A DNA stretch of 64,000 nucleotides from Mycobacterium angelicum (GTDB lineage: Bacteria; Actinomycetota; Actinomycetes; Mycobacteriales; Mycobacteriaceae), in contig NZ_MVHE01000013.1 of assembly GCF_002086155.1 (NCBI RefSeq), forward strand, positions 62,001-126,000. Reading direction: 5' to 3'. Under the pieces are notes generated by a model that was not told the DNA's origin, ran no database searches, and saw only the letters and a list, made by a program, of their open reading frames with translations. The position numbers and the translations under genes are program-made. Shown here piece by piece: positions 1 to 8,281 of the stretch (position 1 is the first letter of the stretch; every line of letters starts with the position of its first letter).

Positions 1-294
1 GTCGACTACGCGGGATTCGCCGCCAGCCTGGGCCTGGCTTCGGCCAAGCTGACCGATCCCGGGCAGATTCCCTCGGCGTGGGATCAGGCACTACAGGCCG
101 ACCGGCCGACGGTGCTCGACGTGCATTGTGACCCCAACATTCCGCCGGTCCCACCGCACGCCACCTTCGACCAGATGAAGGCCGCTGCCAGCGCGGTGCT
201 GCACGGCGACGAGGATGCCTTTGGGCTGATCAAGGAGGGCATCAAAATCAAGGCACAGGAGTTCCTGCCGCACCGCGAAACCAGCCGCCGATGA
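1..294 (+). CDS. Thiamine pyrophosphate-requiring enzyme, C-terminal fragment
   Basis: The reading frame is open from base 1 and ends with TGA at 292-294, so only the last 97 residues are present. The fragment reads DYAGFAASLGLAS, then a PTVLDVHCDPNIPPVP segment. This is typical of the C-terminal ThDP-binding domain of acetolactate synthase/pyruvate oxidase-like proteins, where the domain closes with an acidic-hydrophobic strand and a Pro-rich loop. The real start lies upstream of the window. The exact substrate (pyruvate oxidase, acetolactate synthase or a related decarboxylase) cannot be decided from this piece. Confidence 0.75.
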   Translation, partial: VDYAGFAASLGLASAKLTDPGQIPSAWDQALQADRPTVLDVHCDPNIPPVPPHATFDQMKAAASAVLHGDEDAFGLIKEGIKIKAQEFLPHRETSRR

Positions 295-471
295 CCGGTG
301 ATACAGGCCACAGGTTTGAGGCTTCGGCGATCCGGAAACCCTTGATCTTGTAGGGGAATTCTTTGCACTGAGACGCGTAGGAATCGCGTCCGGTGGTTTC
401 CCTGCTGGCTGAGCGCAATCGACTACAGCGCGAGGTCGCCATGGTAAACGAGTAAGCAACGGGAGGTATTC

Positions 472-705
472 ATGGCGGAGAAGAGTGGGCCGCAAGAGGC
501 CGTCGAGGGCGTCGTCGAGGGTGTTAAGGGCAAGGCGAAGGAAGTCATTGGCGCCGTAGCCGGCCGTGATGACGTCAAGCGCGAGGGGCAGGCCCAGCAG
601 GACAAGGGCGATGCCCAGCGTGACGCGGCCAAGAAGGAAGCCCAAGCAGAAGCCGCTCGCGGGGGCGCAGAAGCCGCCGAGGAACGGCAGAAGGCTAACC
701 AGTAG
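472..705 (+). CDS. CsbD-like small stress protein
   Basis: A 77-residue, highly charged, Ala/Lys/Glu-rich protein without membrane segments or signal peptide. The N-terminal half (EAVEGVVEGVKGKAKEVIGAVAG) follows the CsbD-family pattern of G-K-x-K-E-x-x-G. The C-terminal half is low complexity and probably one long helix. A good ribosome binding site (GGGAGG) lies about 8 bases before the ATG. CsbD proteins are general-stress proteins of unknown biochemical role. A strong hairpin directly follows the gene. Confidence 0.75.
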   Translation: MAEKSGPQEAVEGVVEGVKGKAKEVIGAVAGRDDVKREGQAQQDKGDAQRDAAKKEAQAEAARGGAEAAEERQKANQ

Positions 706-718
706 CTTGTCAGGAGGA

Positions 719-747
719 TGGGCCCAGTCCGAATCGGACTGGGCCCA
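719..747. terminator. Bidirectional hairpin terminator between convergent genes
   Basis: TGGGCCCAGTCCGA at 719-732 and its exact complement at 734-747 form a 14-bp perfect stem. It lies between the convergent ends of the CsbD-like gene (705) and the HAD gene (790). There is no long T-tract, which is usual for mycobacterial hairpin terminators. Confidence 0.8.
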
Positions 748-789
748 TTCGCCTTTCGCAGGTGCTCTAGACGGTGCTCTAGAGGCTGA

Positions 790-1464
790 TCAGCGCCGGT
801 TGGCGGTCAGCCGGGCAATCGGCGTTTCGTCGAGGTGAGACAACAACTCGCAGGGGTTTTCGAAAACCGCTACGGCACCGGCGGTTTCGAGTTCCGCCCG
901 GGACACCCCACCGCTGAGCAGCCCGATGCTGGCCACGCTCGCGCGGGCGCTTGCTTCGGCATCCCAAACCGCGTCGCCGACGAAGACGGCCTGCCCGGCC
1001 GATACGCCTGCACGGTCCAGCGCCACGCGGATGATGTCGGGCTTGGGCTTGGCGGTGTCGACGTCGGCAGCCGACGTGACCTCGGCGACCAGGTCGTCAC
1101 AATCGAGCACCTTTCGCAACAAGGCCAATTCGTCTTCGGGCGCCGACGTGGCAAGCACCACCTGCAGGCCCAGATCGGCGACGCGCTGCAGCAGCTCGCG
1201 CGCCCCGGGCAGCACTCGAAGTAGCGGACCGGCTTCTTTATAGTACTGAGAATGCAGATCCTTCAGTCGTTTTCGCGCGTCGTCGGACGCATCGCCGGAC
1301 AACGACCGCACCAGCGTTGATCCGTCCATTCCGATCGATCGATGGATGCGCCAAGTCTCGGCATCGATTCCGGCTTCCGCGAAGGCGCGCTGCCACGCAT
1401 GGACATGCAGGTAGTTGGAATCGACGAGCGTGCCGTCAACATCGAATAAGACTGCCGGTATCAC
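790..1464 (-). CDS. HAD-superfamily hydrolase (phosphoglycolate phosphatase-like)
   Basis: About 224 residues. HAD motif I is LFDVDGTLVDS near the N-terminus (Asp nucleophile and Asp acid/base), motif II is the LATSAP strand, motif III is the Lys in TAKPKPD, and motif IV is FVGDAVWD. The inserted helical cap between motif I and II is of the C1 type seen in phosphoglycolate phosphatase and beta-phosphoglucomutase. The frame is open much further upstream, but motif I must lie close to the start. I chose the GTG at 1464; a GTG at 1482 is an equally possible start. A Mg-dependent small-molecule phosphatase is likely, with unknown substrate. Confidence 0.85.
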   Translation of the reverse strand: MIPAVLFDVDGTLVDSNYLHVHAWQRAFAEAGIDAETWRIHRSIGMDGSTLVRSLSGDASDDARKRLKDLHSQYYKEAGPLLRVLPGARELLQRVADLGLQVVLATSAPEDELALLRKVLDCDDLVAEVTSAADVDTAKPKPDIIRVALDRAGVSAGQAVFVGDAVWDAEASARASVASIGLLSGGVSRAELETAGAVAVFENPCELLSHLDETPIARLTANRR

Positions 1465-1553
1465 CGGCTTGCGCTTATCCACCGAGTTATCCACATCTTG
1501 TGAATCAATTCCACTGCCGGCGAACACAATTAATTCCGGCGAGCAGGAATTGG

Positions 1554-1937
1554 TTATGACCTGAACAGCAACGCCGTGACCGCAACATCGGCAAGCAGCA
1601 GTGCCAAACCGAACAGCGGGACGACAAATCCCCAGCGCCGCAACGCCGTAAAGAACGAAACAATGATGGTTACGGCGGCAACCACTGGCGCGCCATAGAA
1701 CAAAATTCCGTAGACCAACCCGCTCGGACCCAGATGGGGACATTGCGCCGCACTGCATGCCGCGACGCTCATCGCCGCGCCGACGGCGAATATCATCACC
1801 AATATCGCGGCTGGGACGGTCAATAGGGCAAGCACCCAATTGATCACCGCACGACTGCGGCGGACAGAATCCCCCGCATCCGGCGGCGGGGCCTTCGCGC
1901 CGGGGACCAACTGGTCGGTTTCCTGATTGAGACTCAT
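1554..1937 (-). CDS. Small integral membrane protein, unknown function
   Basis: 127 residues with an N-terminal soluble Pro-rich stretch and then about three or four hydrophobic segments: VINWVLALLTVPAAILVMIF, a GLVYGILFYGAPVVAAVTI segment, and VVPLFGLALLLADVAV near the C-terminus. The start at 1937 is supported by GGGAGG just upstream, although the frame stays open to 2006. The protein family was not recognised. A SigF-type promoter sequence lies at 2019-2042, which suggests general-stress or stationary-phase expression. Confidence 0.75.
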   Translation of the reverse strand: MSLNQETDQLVPGAKAPPPDAGDSVRRSRAVINWVLALLTVPAAILVMIFAVGAAMSVAACSAAQCPHLGPSGLVYGILFYGAPVVAAVTIIVSFFTALRRWGFVVPLFGLALLLADVAVTALLFRS

Positions 1938-2018
1938 TACGCCTCCCTTCGTGGGACTCATCGGCTCATGGCGAGACCGCGCCACCGACCACCGCGGCGC
2001 GCGCAACTCAATCCCGAC

Positions 2019-2042
2019 TACCCATGTCGGTCGACCTGAAAC
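2019..2042 (-). promoter_or_regulatory. SigF-type promoter for the membrane protein
   Basis: On the minus strand GTTT (2042-2039) is followed after 15 bases by GGGTA (2023-2019). This fits the mycobacterial SigF consensus GTTT-N15-17-GGGTA. It is about 80 bases upstream of the start at 1937 and back to back with a second SigF-like promoter. Confidence 0.5.
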
Positions 2043-2058
2043 ATGGCAAGCCCAGCGA

Positions 2059-2085
2059 GGTTTACCCCCGCGAACCGGCGGGGTA
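2059..2085 (+). promoter_or_regulatory. SigF-type promoter for the SDR gene
   Basis: GGTTT at 2059-2063, a 17-base spacer and GGGTA at 2081-2085 match the mycobacterial SigF promoter consensus. The predicted transcription start is roughly 40-45 bases ahead of the SDR start codon at 2137. Confidence 0.6.
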
Positions 2086-2136
2086 ATCGGGCGTTAGCAC
2101 AAATTCGAAAACCAAGAAACCCAATCAGGAGAGCTG

Positions 2137-3267
2137 ATGTCCGCGTTTGACGAGATCGGCGGCGCCACCGCACGGGTTGGTGGGGCCTTTCGGCGTCTCG
2201 CCAGTGGATCGCCGGAAGCAGGGGTACACCAGGGTGCAAAAGCGGCCATTCCAAAAGTGGTCGTAGTCACCGGTGCCAGCGCCGGCATTGGGCGCGCTAC
2301 GGTGCGCCTGCTGGCCGAACGCGGTGCGCAGATCGGACTGCTGGCCCGTGGACAGGCGGGCTTGGAAGCCGCGGCCGCGGAAGTACGCGCCGCCGGTGGT
2401 GAAGCTTTGCCGATTCCCACCGATGTCGCGGACTTCGATTCGGTGGAGCGCGCGGCACAACAGGTCGAGGAACGGTTCGGTCCGATCGATGCGTGGATCA
2501 ACGTCGCATTCACATCGCTCTTCGCCCCCTTCACCGCCATCGAGCCCGACGAGTACCGCCGGGTCACCGAAGTCACCTATCTGGGGTACGTACACGGCAC
2601 CATGGCTGCGCTGAATCGCATGCGCCCCAGGGACACTGGGGTGATCGTGCAAGTCGGCTCGGCATTGGGCTGCCGCGCCATCCCGCTCCAATCGGCCTAT
2701 TGCGGCGCCAAGCACGCGATCAACGGGTTCACCGAATCCGTGCGTACCGAGTTGATGCATGAGCACAGCAACGTGCGGGTCACCGTCGTGCAGATGCCCG
2801 CGGTCAACACCCCGCAGTTCTCCTGGGTTCGATCCCGGATGAAGAACCACCCGCAACCGGTCCCGCCCATATATCAGCCAGAGGTCGCCGCGCGCGGTGT
2901 GCTGTACGCGCTGGATCACCCGCGCCGCAAACACTATTGGGTGGGAGCCAGCACCGTGGGAACCATTGTGGCGCAACGACTGGTACCGGGATTGCTCGAC
3001 CGTTACCTGGCCCGCACCGGGTTCGACTCGCAGCAGACGGATCAGCCGACCAGCGCCGAGCGACCGGCTAACCTGTGGGCGCCCCTCGACGGGCCCGACG
3101 GCAAGGACTTCGGCGCGCACGGCGTGTTCGACGATCGTTCGCACCCCCACAGTGCCCAGTCCTGGGCCGCCAGGCACGTCGGCACGCTGGTGTCCGGGGC
3201 CGCCCTGGTGGGCGCCGTCGCGGCTGCCGGTCTCGGGCGCCGCCGGCTCGACGGCAAGAGCCGGTAG
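2137..3267 (+). CDS. Short-chain dehydrogenase/reductase with C-terminal extension
   Basis: 376 residues. A 40-residue N-terminal leader precedes the Rossmann fold. The cofactor motif TGASAGIG is at about residues 45-52, and the catalytic Ser (QVGSALG) and the Tyr/Lys pair in SAYCGAKHA are all present. The usual SDR core ends near residue 290. About 80 further residues end in a hydrophobic segment (VSGAALVGAVAAAGLG) and a basic tail RRRLDGKSR, so the enzyme may be membrane attached. AGGAG lies 8 bases before the ATG. The substrate is unknown. The preceding SigF-like promoter suggests stress expression. Confidence 0.9.
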   Translation: MSAFDEIGGATARVGGAFRRLASGSPEAGVHQGAKAAIPKVVVVTGASAGIGRATVRLLAERGAQIGLLARGQAGLEAAAAEVRAAGGEALPIPTDVADFDSVERAAQQVEERFGPIDAWINVAFTSLFAPFTAIEPDEYRRVTEVTYLGYVHGTMAALNRMRPRDTGVIVQVGSALGCRAIPLQSAYCGAKHAINGFTESVRTELMHEHSNVRVTVVQMPAVNTPQFSWVRSRMKNHPQPVPPIYQPEVAARGVLYALDHPRRKHYWVGASTVGTIVAQRLVPGLLDRYLARTGFDSQQTDQPTSAERPANLWAPLDGPDGKDFGAHGVFDDRSHPHSAQSWAARHVGTLVSGAALVGAVAAAGLGRRRLDGKSR

Positions 3268-3270
3268 CCA

Positions 3271-3300
3271 TAGTCAGAGGTAGTCAGAGGCAGTCAGAGG
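3271..3300. repeat. Three tandem 10-bp repeats
   Basis: YAGTCAGAGG occurs three times head to tail at 3271-3280, 3281-3290 and 3291-3300. The last copy overlaps the stop codon and C-terminus of udgX. It is probably a small slippage expansion between two convergent genes. Confidence 0.7.
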
Positions 3301-3956
3301 CAGGCGACCGCACTTCGCAGGTCGTCGACGAACATCTGATAGTGCTCGCGGCGGTGTTCGCTGCGGTCCCGCAACAGAGCCGAGGGGTGCACGGTAGCCG
3401 TGACGAGCGGTTCCGGCTCGGTTGCTATGCCGAGCGCTGTCGGCAGTTGCAGGTGCTCACCGCGATGTGCGGTGACGCGAAAAGTGCTGCCCAGCAAGGA
3501 TTGAGCCGCCGTTGCGCCAAGACATACGATCACTTTCGGTCGTAGCGCTTCGATTTCGGCAATCAGCCAGGGCTGGCATGCGACGACTTCGATTCGGCCG
3601 GGCTTCTGATGTATGCGGCGCTTGCCTGCCCGGCTGAACTTGAAGTGCTTGACGGCATTGGTCTGATAAGTCAGACCGACATCGATATCGGCCTCTTCCA
3701 GTGCCCGTTGCAGCAGTCGTCCTGCCGGACCGACAAACGGAAGTCCCTGCTGGTCCTCCTGATCCCCGGGTTGCTCGCCCACCAACATCATTGGCGCGGC
3801 ACCCTTTCCGTGACCGAAGACCGTCTGGGTGGCGTCCTTGTACAGTCCGCATCCGCGGCAGGTGTCCGCGGCATCCGCCAGGGAACTCAGCTGCCGATCA
3901 TCGGGCACATAGCGGGCGGCGCCGATGGCTGATTGCGTCTCAACGTCTTTGGGCAC
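3294..3956 (-). CDS. udgX: UdgX, uracil-DNA glycosylase-like covalent uracil-binding protein
   Basis: 220 residues of the family-4-like uracil-DNA glycosylase superfamily. Three Cys of the iron-sulfur cluster are recognisable (TCRGCGLYK near the N-terminus, then a Cys in the second half). The active-site motif is VGEQPGDQED and the distal motif is HPSALLR. The loop KRRIH, unique to UdgX, is present. In the characterised M. smegmatis protein its His forms a covalent bond to the abasic sugar after uracil removal, trapping the enzyme on DNA. The GTG start at 3956 lies 17 bases inside the end of the ChaB-like gene, so the two are translationally linked. Confidence 0.93.
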   Translation of the reverse strand: MPKDVETQSAIGAARYVPDDRQLSSLADAADTCRGCGLYKDATQTVFGHGKGAAPMMLVGEQPGDQEDQQGLPFVGPAGRLLQRALEEADIDVGLTYQTNAVKHFKFSRAGKRRIHQKPGRIEVVACQPWLIAEIEALRPKVIVCLGATAAQSLLGSTFRVTAHRGEHLQLPTALGIATEPEPLVTATVHPSALLRDRSEHRREHYQMFVDDLRSAVACL

Positions 3957-4353
3957 GGCGGTTGTACTTCTTGATCGCGTCGACGAGTTCGGACTTGGTC
4001 ATCGTAGACCGCCCGCGCACGTCGAGCCGGCGCGCGACGTCGAGCAGGTGGTTCTTGCTGGCATTGGCGTCGACGCCTTCGGCCGACGGCAACGGGTTGT
4101 TCAGGTCGCCGCGTTCGGCGCGTCGGTCCGAAGGGCCCTTCTCCTCTTTGGCTTCCCAACGGTCGCCGACCTTTTCGTAACTGTGCTTGACGGCGGCATA
4201 AGCAACGCGATGCGCGCGCTCTTCACTGCCGTACTGCTCGGCGGCCGCGTCATGGGCTTTGGCGAACGTTCGCTGAGCCTTGGCGCTGGAACGCCTTAGC
4301 GTGCTAGGCAATTCGTCCTTTTTCGCCGCCCCGCTCTTCGTCGTCTTGGGCAC
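3940..4353 (-). CDS. ChaB-family protein with Rho N-terminal-like tail
   Basis: 137 residues, strongly charged. The first half (DELPSTLRRSSAKAQRTFAKAHDAAAEQYG) is the ChaB fold. The C-terminal 40 residues (LLDVARRLDVRGRSTMTKSELVDAIKKY) resemble a Rho N-terminal/SAP-like nucleic-acid-binding motif. Despite the ChaB name (cation transport regulator), mycobacterial members are soluble and probably bind nucleic acids. The location between DUF1360 and UdgX supports a DNA-related role. GGGAGG precedes the ATG. Confidence 0.85.
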   Translation of the reverse strand: MPKTTKSGAAKKDELPSTLRRSSAKAQRTFAKAHDAAAEQYGSEERAHRVAYAAVKHSYEKVGDRWEAKEEKGPSDRRAERGDLNNPLPSAEGVDANASKNHLLDVARRLDVRGRSTMTKSELVDAIKKYNRRAQRR

Positions 4354-4368
4354 GGAATCACCTCCCTC

Positions 4369-4908
4369 TTAAGAGTCTTGCGGACCTTGAGCCGACTGTT
4401 GAGCCTTGGCATAGGCAAGCTGGAGAAAGTCCGCGCCGGCCAGCGCGGTGAAGGTGCCCGCGATCAGCCTGGTGAATCTGGGGGCAAAGACCAGGCCGAT
4501 GACAAGCCCCGTAGCCACCCACATGTCCAGGCAGAACGGACACGTCAACAACTCCCCCAGACTATGCCGCAGCTGGCCGCCCTGCCTGGATTCCTCCATT
4601 ACCTCGGCCGGACCGCCGGTGCCCGCGTAGTGGGCAAAGGGCGCGCGCAGCGGACTGGTCACCGCGTCTTTGCTCACGGTTCGCGACAGTTTGTGGGTGC
4701 CCACCGTGACGATGACGAGATCCTGCAGGTGCCATCGCTCCGGTAGCTTGCGTCCGGTAGCGGCAGCCATCAACGTGGTGAGTACCACCAGCGCGCCGTA
4801 GACGATCATGGCGCCCAGATAGCCCGCCAGCGGCCTGGGACTGTCGCCGCGATATTCGTCAGCTTCCCGGCGCGCCCTGTCAGCTACGTCGGCGCTGTCC
4901 TTGGTCAT
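4369..4908 (-). CDS. DUF1360 membrane protein
   Basis: 179 residues. There is a hydrophobic helix at about 28-50 (LGAMIVYGALVVLTTLMAA). A central amphipathic region carries the family signature VTVGTHKLSRTVSKD, followed by LLTCPFCLDMWVATGLVIG and a further membrane helix. The CPFC pair next to a Trp is the DUF1360 hallmark. In Bacillus the family includes the spore protein YjcL/CgeA neighbours, but no biochemical function is known. It is the first gene of the DUF1360-ChaB-udgX operon, 15 bases before the ChaB-like gene. Confidence 0.85.
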   Translation of the reverse strand: MTKDSADVADRARREADEYRGDSPRPLAGYLGAMIVYGALVVLTTLMAAATGRKLPERWHLQDLVIVTVGTHKLSRTVSKDAVTSPLRAPFAHYAGTGGPAEVMEESRQGGQLRHSLGELLTCPFCLDMWVATGLVIGLVFAPRFTRLIAGTFTALAGADFLQLAYAKAQQSAQGPQDS

Positions 4909-5036
4909 GCCTGCGGGTACCCGTTTCGACTCTGGGCAATCCCGGCGCCGAATGCCCGCAGGCCAGGTGTAGCGCGATGGTTGCCCGGGTATCCCGCCGG
5001 GAGTACCGGGCGCCAGCTAAGGGGTGCAGCTCAAGG

Positions 5037-6119
5037 GTGGTAGTGAACAACCGCGCGGCCCGCCGCCAGCCGCGGGCCTCAGGCCGGTTTACCGGCATCG
5101 TCGTCGGCGCCTGCGTCGTCCTGCTGACCGGCGGTGTGACCGCGTGTTCGGCACCGGGCTCGACCCTGGAAAGCGCACCTGCGGTGACCGTCACTCGGAT
5201 CAATGCCACGCTGCACGATCCGGTGTGGTCGTATGCGCTGCACGCGCTCGTGGCGCCGACCGACGATCACCGGCTCGCGGCGGTGAGCCACGTCGGTGAC
5301 GGTACCGCTCAGACCAAGCTTTCCGCGCCAATGTCATTGGGCCGCAATATCCAGATCAGCGATGCCGATGAGCGGCACGTGTTCGTGCCGCAACCCGAAC
5401 AGGGACGGGTGGCCGTCGTCGATCTGGCCAGTCTGCGCCAAATCGACGACTTCGACGCCGGTCCCGCCCCGGCCTACCTCGCCGCCGACGCCGGGATGCG
5501 GGTGCTGCTTGCGCTGTCGCAGGACGGGTACGCGGTGACGCCGGTGGACCTCTACGGGTACCGCAAACTCGCGACCGCACGGGCTAAAGATTCGGCCACC
5601 ACCATCGACGGCTCCAATCGCGGGCGTCAGATCGAGTACCACCTGTACGGGCCGGCGGGGATCCGCTATTACAAGGGATCGTCGTCGCCCCCGGAGAAGC
5701 GCGGCGATTTCGACATGGATGTGGTGGCGGCGGCCGGCGATAGCACCAAAGTCAGCCGCACCTACGTAGCCGACCGCAATCGCAACGTTGTGTACGCCGT
5801 GGACTCTCGCCGCGGCGGCGACGGGCTGGGGATTGTGGCATGCACGCAGGTTTCGTCGCCGATTCGCTACCTGGGCACTGATGACACCCGCATCTACGCG
5901 GCCACCGACCGGGACCTGGTGGTGTTCGAGACGGCATCGTTCACCGGATATCCGCAGGGGTCGATTCCGGTGCTGAGGACCGTCGACTACCGGCAGCAGC
6001 TACCCGACGACCCGGTTAGATCAGCACCCTTGTCCGGCATGGCAATTGGACCGGATCGGCTATACCTCACTCTGCAGGACCAGCCGTACGTGATCGGCGT
6101 TGCCAAGCCGCACCTATGA
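5037..6119 (+). CDS. Secreted lipoprotein, predicted beta-propeller
   Basis: About 360 residues. The N-terminus carries positive charges, a hydrophobic core (GIVVGACVVLLTGG) and a lipobox VTAC, so a diacylglyceryl-linked surface lipoprotein is expected. The mature part contains repeated strand-turn units (DERHVFVPQPEQGRVAVVDL, TYVADRNRNVVYAVDS, TRIYAATDRDLVVFE), the pattern of six- or seven-bladed propellers such as YncE/SMP-30-like proteins. The frame is open from an ATG at 4977, but AAGGGG at 5019-5024 favours GTG 5037. Function unknown. Confidence 0.75.
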   Translation: MVVNNRAARRQPRASGRFTGIVVGACVVLLTGGVTACSAPGSTLESAPAVTVTRINATLHDPVWSYALHALVAPTDDHRLAAVSHVGDGTAQTKLSAPMSLGRNIQISDADERHVFVPQPEQGRVAVVDLASLRQIDDFDAGPAPAYLAADAGMRVLLALSQDGYAVTPVDLYGYRKLATARAKDSATTIDGSNRGRQIEYHLYGPAGIRYYKGSSSPPEKRGDFDMDVVAAAGDSTKVSRTYVADRNRNVVYAVDSRRGGDGLGIVACTQVSSPIRYLGTDDTRIYAATDRDLVVFETASFTGYPQGSIPVLRTVDYRQQLPDDPVRSAPLSGMAIGPDRLYLTLQDQPYVIGVAKPHL

Positions 6120-6161
6120 CGACAGATGGGCCACTCGAGAAGACCACCACAGGAGGAATTC

Positions 6162-6509
6162 ATGAGCGCGATATCCGAGCACCGCACCGCGACCGGCGTC
6201 GACGACGATCTGGAGTTACTCGGTGAGCAGATAACTGCATTGCGCGAACTAGGGCAGCGCGACGACGAGGTGAGTGACGAGCAAATCTACGATTTCAGCA
6301 TCCGATGGGGCACGGCCCTGGCGGGGCGGCTGCGGCGGCTGGCGCACTACAGCGCGCTGGGCCTGCTCGACGCGGCCGACGAAGTCGGGTTTCACACACT
6401 CCGCAAGGAACTCAACGAGGTTTCGACGCTGATCGATCGATTCAAATTGTCCCGCCCGCGGCTGGCAACAGAGGTCAGCCCGTCACGCCGTCATCTGCGG
6501 ACTGCGTAA
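6162..6509 (+). CDS. Small alpha-helical protein, unknown
   Basis: 115 residues, acidic N-terminal half and basic C-terminal tail, predicted helical, no signal peptide. A strong AGGAGG lies 6 bases before the ATG, which rules out the longer frame from 6126. It directly follows the lipoprotein gene (42 bases). The C-terminal coding end overlaps the convergent CxxC gene by 35 bases. Family not recognised. Confidence 0.7.
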   Translation: MSAISEHRTATGVDDDLELLGEQITALRELGQRDDEVSDEQIYDFSIRWGTALAGRLRRLAHYSALGLLDAADEVGFHTLRKELNEVSTLIDRFKLSRPRLATEVSPSRRHLRTA

Positions 6510-6768
6510 GGAATTCGTTGTCGTGCAAGATGATAGCGGTGCGCGGCCGCGCGCACTCGCCATTGCGGCATGTCAACGCCACCATGTAGGCGTCGTTGTC
6601 CTCGTCGAGGAACAAGAAGCCGAGATACAAAGCGTCTCCGACGTCGAAATCCGTTGTGCCGCACGATTCGCAGTGCCCGCCGTTGGCGGCGATGTGCTGC
6701 AGTACCCGGTCGCGGGCCACCGGTTCCAGCGCGATCAGCTCTGGGCGCACCATCGCGTCGTCTGCCAT
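6475..6768 (-). CDS. Small cysteine-motif protein of the molybdo-oxidoreductase operon
   Basis: 97 residues with CESCGTTDF and a later CRNGEC pair, which together resemble a small zinc ribbon. The start at 6768 is 1 base from the stop codon of the preceding oxidoreductase gene, so translation is likely coupled. A role as accessory or redox partner of that enzyme is inference. The family was not recognised. Confidence 0.75.
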   Translation of the reverse strand: MADDAMVRPELIALEPVARDRVLQHIAANGGHCESCGTTDFDVGDALYLGFLFLDEDNDAYMVALTCRNGECARPRTAIILHDNEFLTQSADDGVTG

Positions 6769-6769
6769 C

Positions 6770-8260
6770 TCAGATCTCCACGTCCTTGTCGTAGTAGACG
6801 TTGTCCTCGCGCCAGCCGCCCTTCCCCTTGCCGATCCCGGCAAATTCGTCGACGAATTCGATCTGGTTGATCCACTTGGCCATCTTGAACCCCACCTGGG
6901 TTTCCACCCGGAGCCGCAGCGGCGCACCGTGTTTGATGGGCAACGGCTTGCCGTTCATCTCATAGGCGAGCAGCGTCTGCGGTTTGTAAGCCAGTTCAAG
7001 GTCGATCACTTCGTAGAACTGCCCGCCGCCCTCCGAGCTGGGTTCGTCGGTGCTGTTGTTCTGCATGGTCAGAAAGCAGATGTAGCGGGCCTGCGGCAGC
7101 GGCCGTACCAGGTCCACCAGTTGGGCGAGCGGAATTCCGCTCCATTCGCCAATGCTGGTCCAGCCCTGCACGCAGTTGTGCAGCACCCGCTGGGTCTGGT
7201 GATCAGCCAGTGCACGCAGCGCTGCCAGATCCAGCGTCACGGGCCGTTCGACGAGTCCCCCCACCCGCAGCCGCCAGTCCACGAAATTGTGTACCGCCAT
7301 CACCTTGTAGGCAGTCGATGTCGGCGGCTTGCCGTTCACGCGGTGTTCTGGCGACAACTTGTCCGGCGGGTAATCCTGCCGGGAATCCAACGGCCGCAAC
7401 AGAATGTGGCGGGCCGCACTGACGACGGCCCCCAGGACCCGCTGAACCGCAAACGGCCGGCGCAGGCTCCACAGCGTCGCCGCCACGTGGACGGCGACGA
7501 CGACCCCGATGATCACCAGGGAAAGCACAGTGGCCCAAACGATATTGCGGACCGACCCGAAGATCATCGTTGCGGTGAGCTGGCCCCAGCCCCAGAAGAA
7601 CACCATCGACAGGTGGATCACGATGAACAGCGCGAACGCGAGCAGCCCCAGGAAGTGCAGGCTGCGCGCCGATTGACGCCCGCCCCATAGCCGCACATAC
7701 CAGGGGAACCGCGCCTCGATCGCCGGCGACTGTGCCGCGCCGGTAAGGATCATGAACGGCGCCAACAGGAATATCACCGCGGCATACGTCAACTTCTGGA
7801 TGGCGTCCAGCGGTTCGCCGGGCAGCAGCGGCGGCAGATTGAACGTCAGGTAGGTCACGATGTCGTTCCACGCGTCGGAGAAGATCGACCACGAATAAGG
7901 CCAGTACCGGTGCCACTGGCCGGTGGCGAACAACAGGATGTAGTACGACAGCCCGACCAGAATCCAGCCGAGTACCGCGAAAAAGTGCCAATGGCGGCCC
8001 ATTCCGAGTTGCTTGCGCCCCGGCAGCGCGACCAGTGGGTGATAGTCCTCTTCTTCGTCGAGAGTGTCGTAGAGCTTGTCCGTCGGCATCACCTTGCGGG
8101 TGAACCTCGCCCATTCGGTGCCGGGCTTGCTGTGCTCGTTCCAGTACAGCTTGGGGTGGGTGGACAGAATCTCGATACCGCTGCGCATGATCAAGGTGAG
8201 AAATAGAAAGTTCAGCCAGTGGTCGATTCGCAACCAGAGTGGATAGTCGAGCGTGGTCAT
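6770..8260 (-). CDS. Cytochrome b561-like / sulfite-oxidase-like molybdopterin fusion protein
   Basis: 496 residues in two parts. Residues 1-270 hold four or five membrane helices with conserved His in RIDHWLNFLFL, GRHWHFFAVLGW and FIVIHLSMVFFWG, a di-haem cytochrome b561/formate dehydrogenase gamma-like layout. Residues 310-490 form a molybdopterin oxidoreductase domain (sulfite oxidase/YedY family) with HNCVQGWTSIGEWSGIPL, where the Cys is the expected Mo ligand, and MNGKPLPIKHGAPLRL. It probably transfers electrons between a periplasmic substrate and the quinone pool. The start at 8260 (MTTLDY) is preferred over 8275. Confidence 0.88.
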   Translation of the reverse strand: MTTLDYPLWLRIDHWLNFLFLTLIMRSGIEILSTHPKLYWNEHSKPGTEWARFTRKVMPTDKLYDTLDEEEDYHPLVALPGRKQLGMGRHWHFFAVLGWILVGLSYYILLFATGQWHRYWPYSWSIFSDAWNDIVTYLTFNLPPLLPGEPLDAIQKLTYAAVIFLLAPFMILTGAAQSPAIEARFPWYVRLWGGRQSARSLHFLGLLAFALFIVIHLSMVFFWGWGQLTATMIFGSVRNIVWATVLSLVIIGVVVAVHVAATLWSLRRPFAVQRVLGAVVSAARHILLRPLDSRQDYPPDKLSPEHRVNGKPPTSTAYKVMAVHNFVDWRLRVGGLVERPVTLDLAALRALADHQTQRVLHNCVQGWTSIGEWSGIPLAQLVDLVRPLPQARYICFLTMQNNSTDEPSSEGGGQFYEVIDLELAYKPQTLLAYEMNGKPLPIKHGAPLRLRVETQVGFKMAKWINQIEFVDEFAGIGKGKGGWREDNVYYDKDVEI

Positions 8261-8281
8261 GTGCGGGCTTCCCAACGACTG

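Noticed and set aside
2820..2840. tRNA T-loop-like GGTTCGATCC
   Set aside because: Lies inside the SDR coding sequence; no acceptor or anticodon stems around it.
2125..3177. 350-residue minus-strand frame opposite the SDR gene
   Set aside because: Shadow of the SDR codon bias; no family motif and no ribosome site.
6596..7690. 364-residue plus-strand frame
   Set aside because: Antisense of the molybdo-oxidoreductase; composition biased.
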